Position numbers and translations under genes: made by a program. Below are positions 31,921 through 32,169 of a stretch of 32,169 bases of DNA, one piece after another. The notes beneath the pieces are model-generated. The model had not been told where the DNA came from, ran no database searches, and saw only the letters and a list, made by a program, of their open reading frames with translations. Each line of letters begins with the position of its first letter. Positions within the stretch are counted from its first letter, which is position 1. The stretch covers positions 1 through 32,169 of the forward strand of contig JALEHL010000098.1 in NCBI GenBank assembly GCA_022770665.1. Direction: 5' to 3'. Source of the DNA: Bacillota bacterium. Its GTDB lineage: Bacteria; Bacillota; Clostridia; Peptostreptococcales; Anaerovoracaceae.

Positions 31921-32169
31921 CTATTTCTGTTTTCCTGCAAGCCTGTAAGTTACACCTGCGCCGGCCAGTGCTGCTGCCATCAGCAGGAGCCAGAGCATCA
32001 TATTCTGCCCGTCCTCTGTCTTTGGCACGCTGCTGTTCTGACCGTCCTGTGCTCCGGTGTTCTGTCCGCCTGCATTCTGTCCTGCACCGGCATTTGCATC
32101 CGGTTTGGACGGCTTGGACGGCTGATCCGGGCCCGCTGGGGTGTTGCCGCTGCCGCCGTTATCCGGATC
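31921..32169 (-). CDS. Sortase-anchored surface protein, C-terminal end
   Basis: The minus-strand frame is open from the right edge to a TAG at 31921-31923, giving the last 82 residues of a longer protein. A Pro/Gly/Asn/Gln-rich linker (PSKPSKPDANAGAG, then QNAGGQNTGAQDGQN) leads to VPKTEDGQN, a variant LPxTG motif. A hydrophobic helix (MMLWLLLMAAALAGAGVTY) and a short basic tail (RLAGKQK) follow. This is the standard three-part cell-wall sorting signal. VPKTxD is a variant used by some clostridial sortases. The N-terminal domains, and so the function, lie outside the window. Confidence 0.85.
   Translation of the reverse strand, partial: DPDNGGSGNTPAGPDQPSKPSKPDANAGAGQNAGGQNTGAQDGQNSSVPKTEDGQNMMLWLLLMAAALAGAGVTYRLAGKQK

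Overview
The window looks like chromosomal DNA of a Clostridia-type Bacillota, most likely Lachnospiraceae. The evidence is Gram-positive wall genes (LCP ligase, TagGH-type exporter, TagB/TagF-type transferase, DacF carboxypeptidase, a sortase-type anchor), canonical AGGAGG ribosome-binding sites, a ThrRS without a TGS domain, DUF1292 and DUF815 proteins, ThrH, and a sigma-54 regulator typical of amino-acid fermenters. I see no rRNA, tRNA, CRISPR array, IS element or phage module. One PD-(D/E)XK 'transposase-family' gene carries an apparent frameshift.

Layout. 1-1330: 3' end of a secreted surface protein. 1569-3314 (-): thrS. 3454-11667 (-): a tight seven-gene operon for a phosphate-containing wall or capsule glycopolymer: TagB/F-like polymerase, ATP-grasp, nucleotidyltransferase, tandem ATP-grasp, TagG, TagH, LCP. 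11751-12911 (-): GNAT and cyclase-family pair with a clear promoter. 13045-14005 (-): frameshifted PD-(D/E)XK nuclease. 14311-18057 (-): COG2509-like flavoprotein, DUF1292 protein and uvrC; dacF (18057-19451) is translationally coupled upstream of uvrC. 19681-22908: serine biosynthesis, with thrH (+) as the phosphoserine phosphatase, serC (-) and a serA-like gene (+), the last two divergent around a perfect operator-like dyad. 22927-24123: DUF815 ATPase. 24221-25243 (-): lysO, divergent from pyrR (25411-26031, +), which carries an in-frame 15-bp minisatellite in its flexible loop. 26237-26464: small YqeY-like protein. 26503-28587 (-): sigma-54 activator whose N-terminal half resembles the lysine-fermentation enzyme L-erythro-3,5-diaminohexanoate dehydrogenase. 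It faces an NhaC-type antiporter (28886-30358, +) preceded by a near-consensus -24/-12 promoter and upstream dyads. 30962-31807: orphan PD-(D/E)XK-like protein. 31921-32169 (-): C-terminus of a sortase-anchored protein.

How the genes work together. The 3.4-11.7 kb operon would activate, polymerise, modify, export and attach a surface polymer. Its three ATP-grasp domains, one apparently dead, are the least understood part. The thrH/serC/serA set supplies all three steps from 3-phosphoglycerate to serine. The strongest candidate for an undescribed system is the Kdd-like/AAA+/HTH regulator with its sigma-54-driven antiporter: an enzyme fold seemingly recruited as a sensor of a lysine-degradation intermediate, with a LysO lysine exporter nearby. 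A second candidate is a dispersed 37-38 bp element ending in GTTAACC...GGTTAAC, found once at 20.4 kb and three times at 30.6-30.8 kb.
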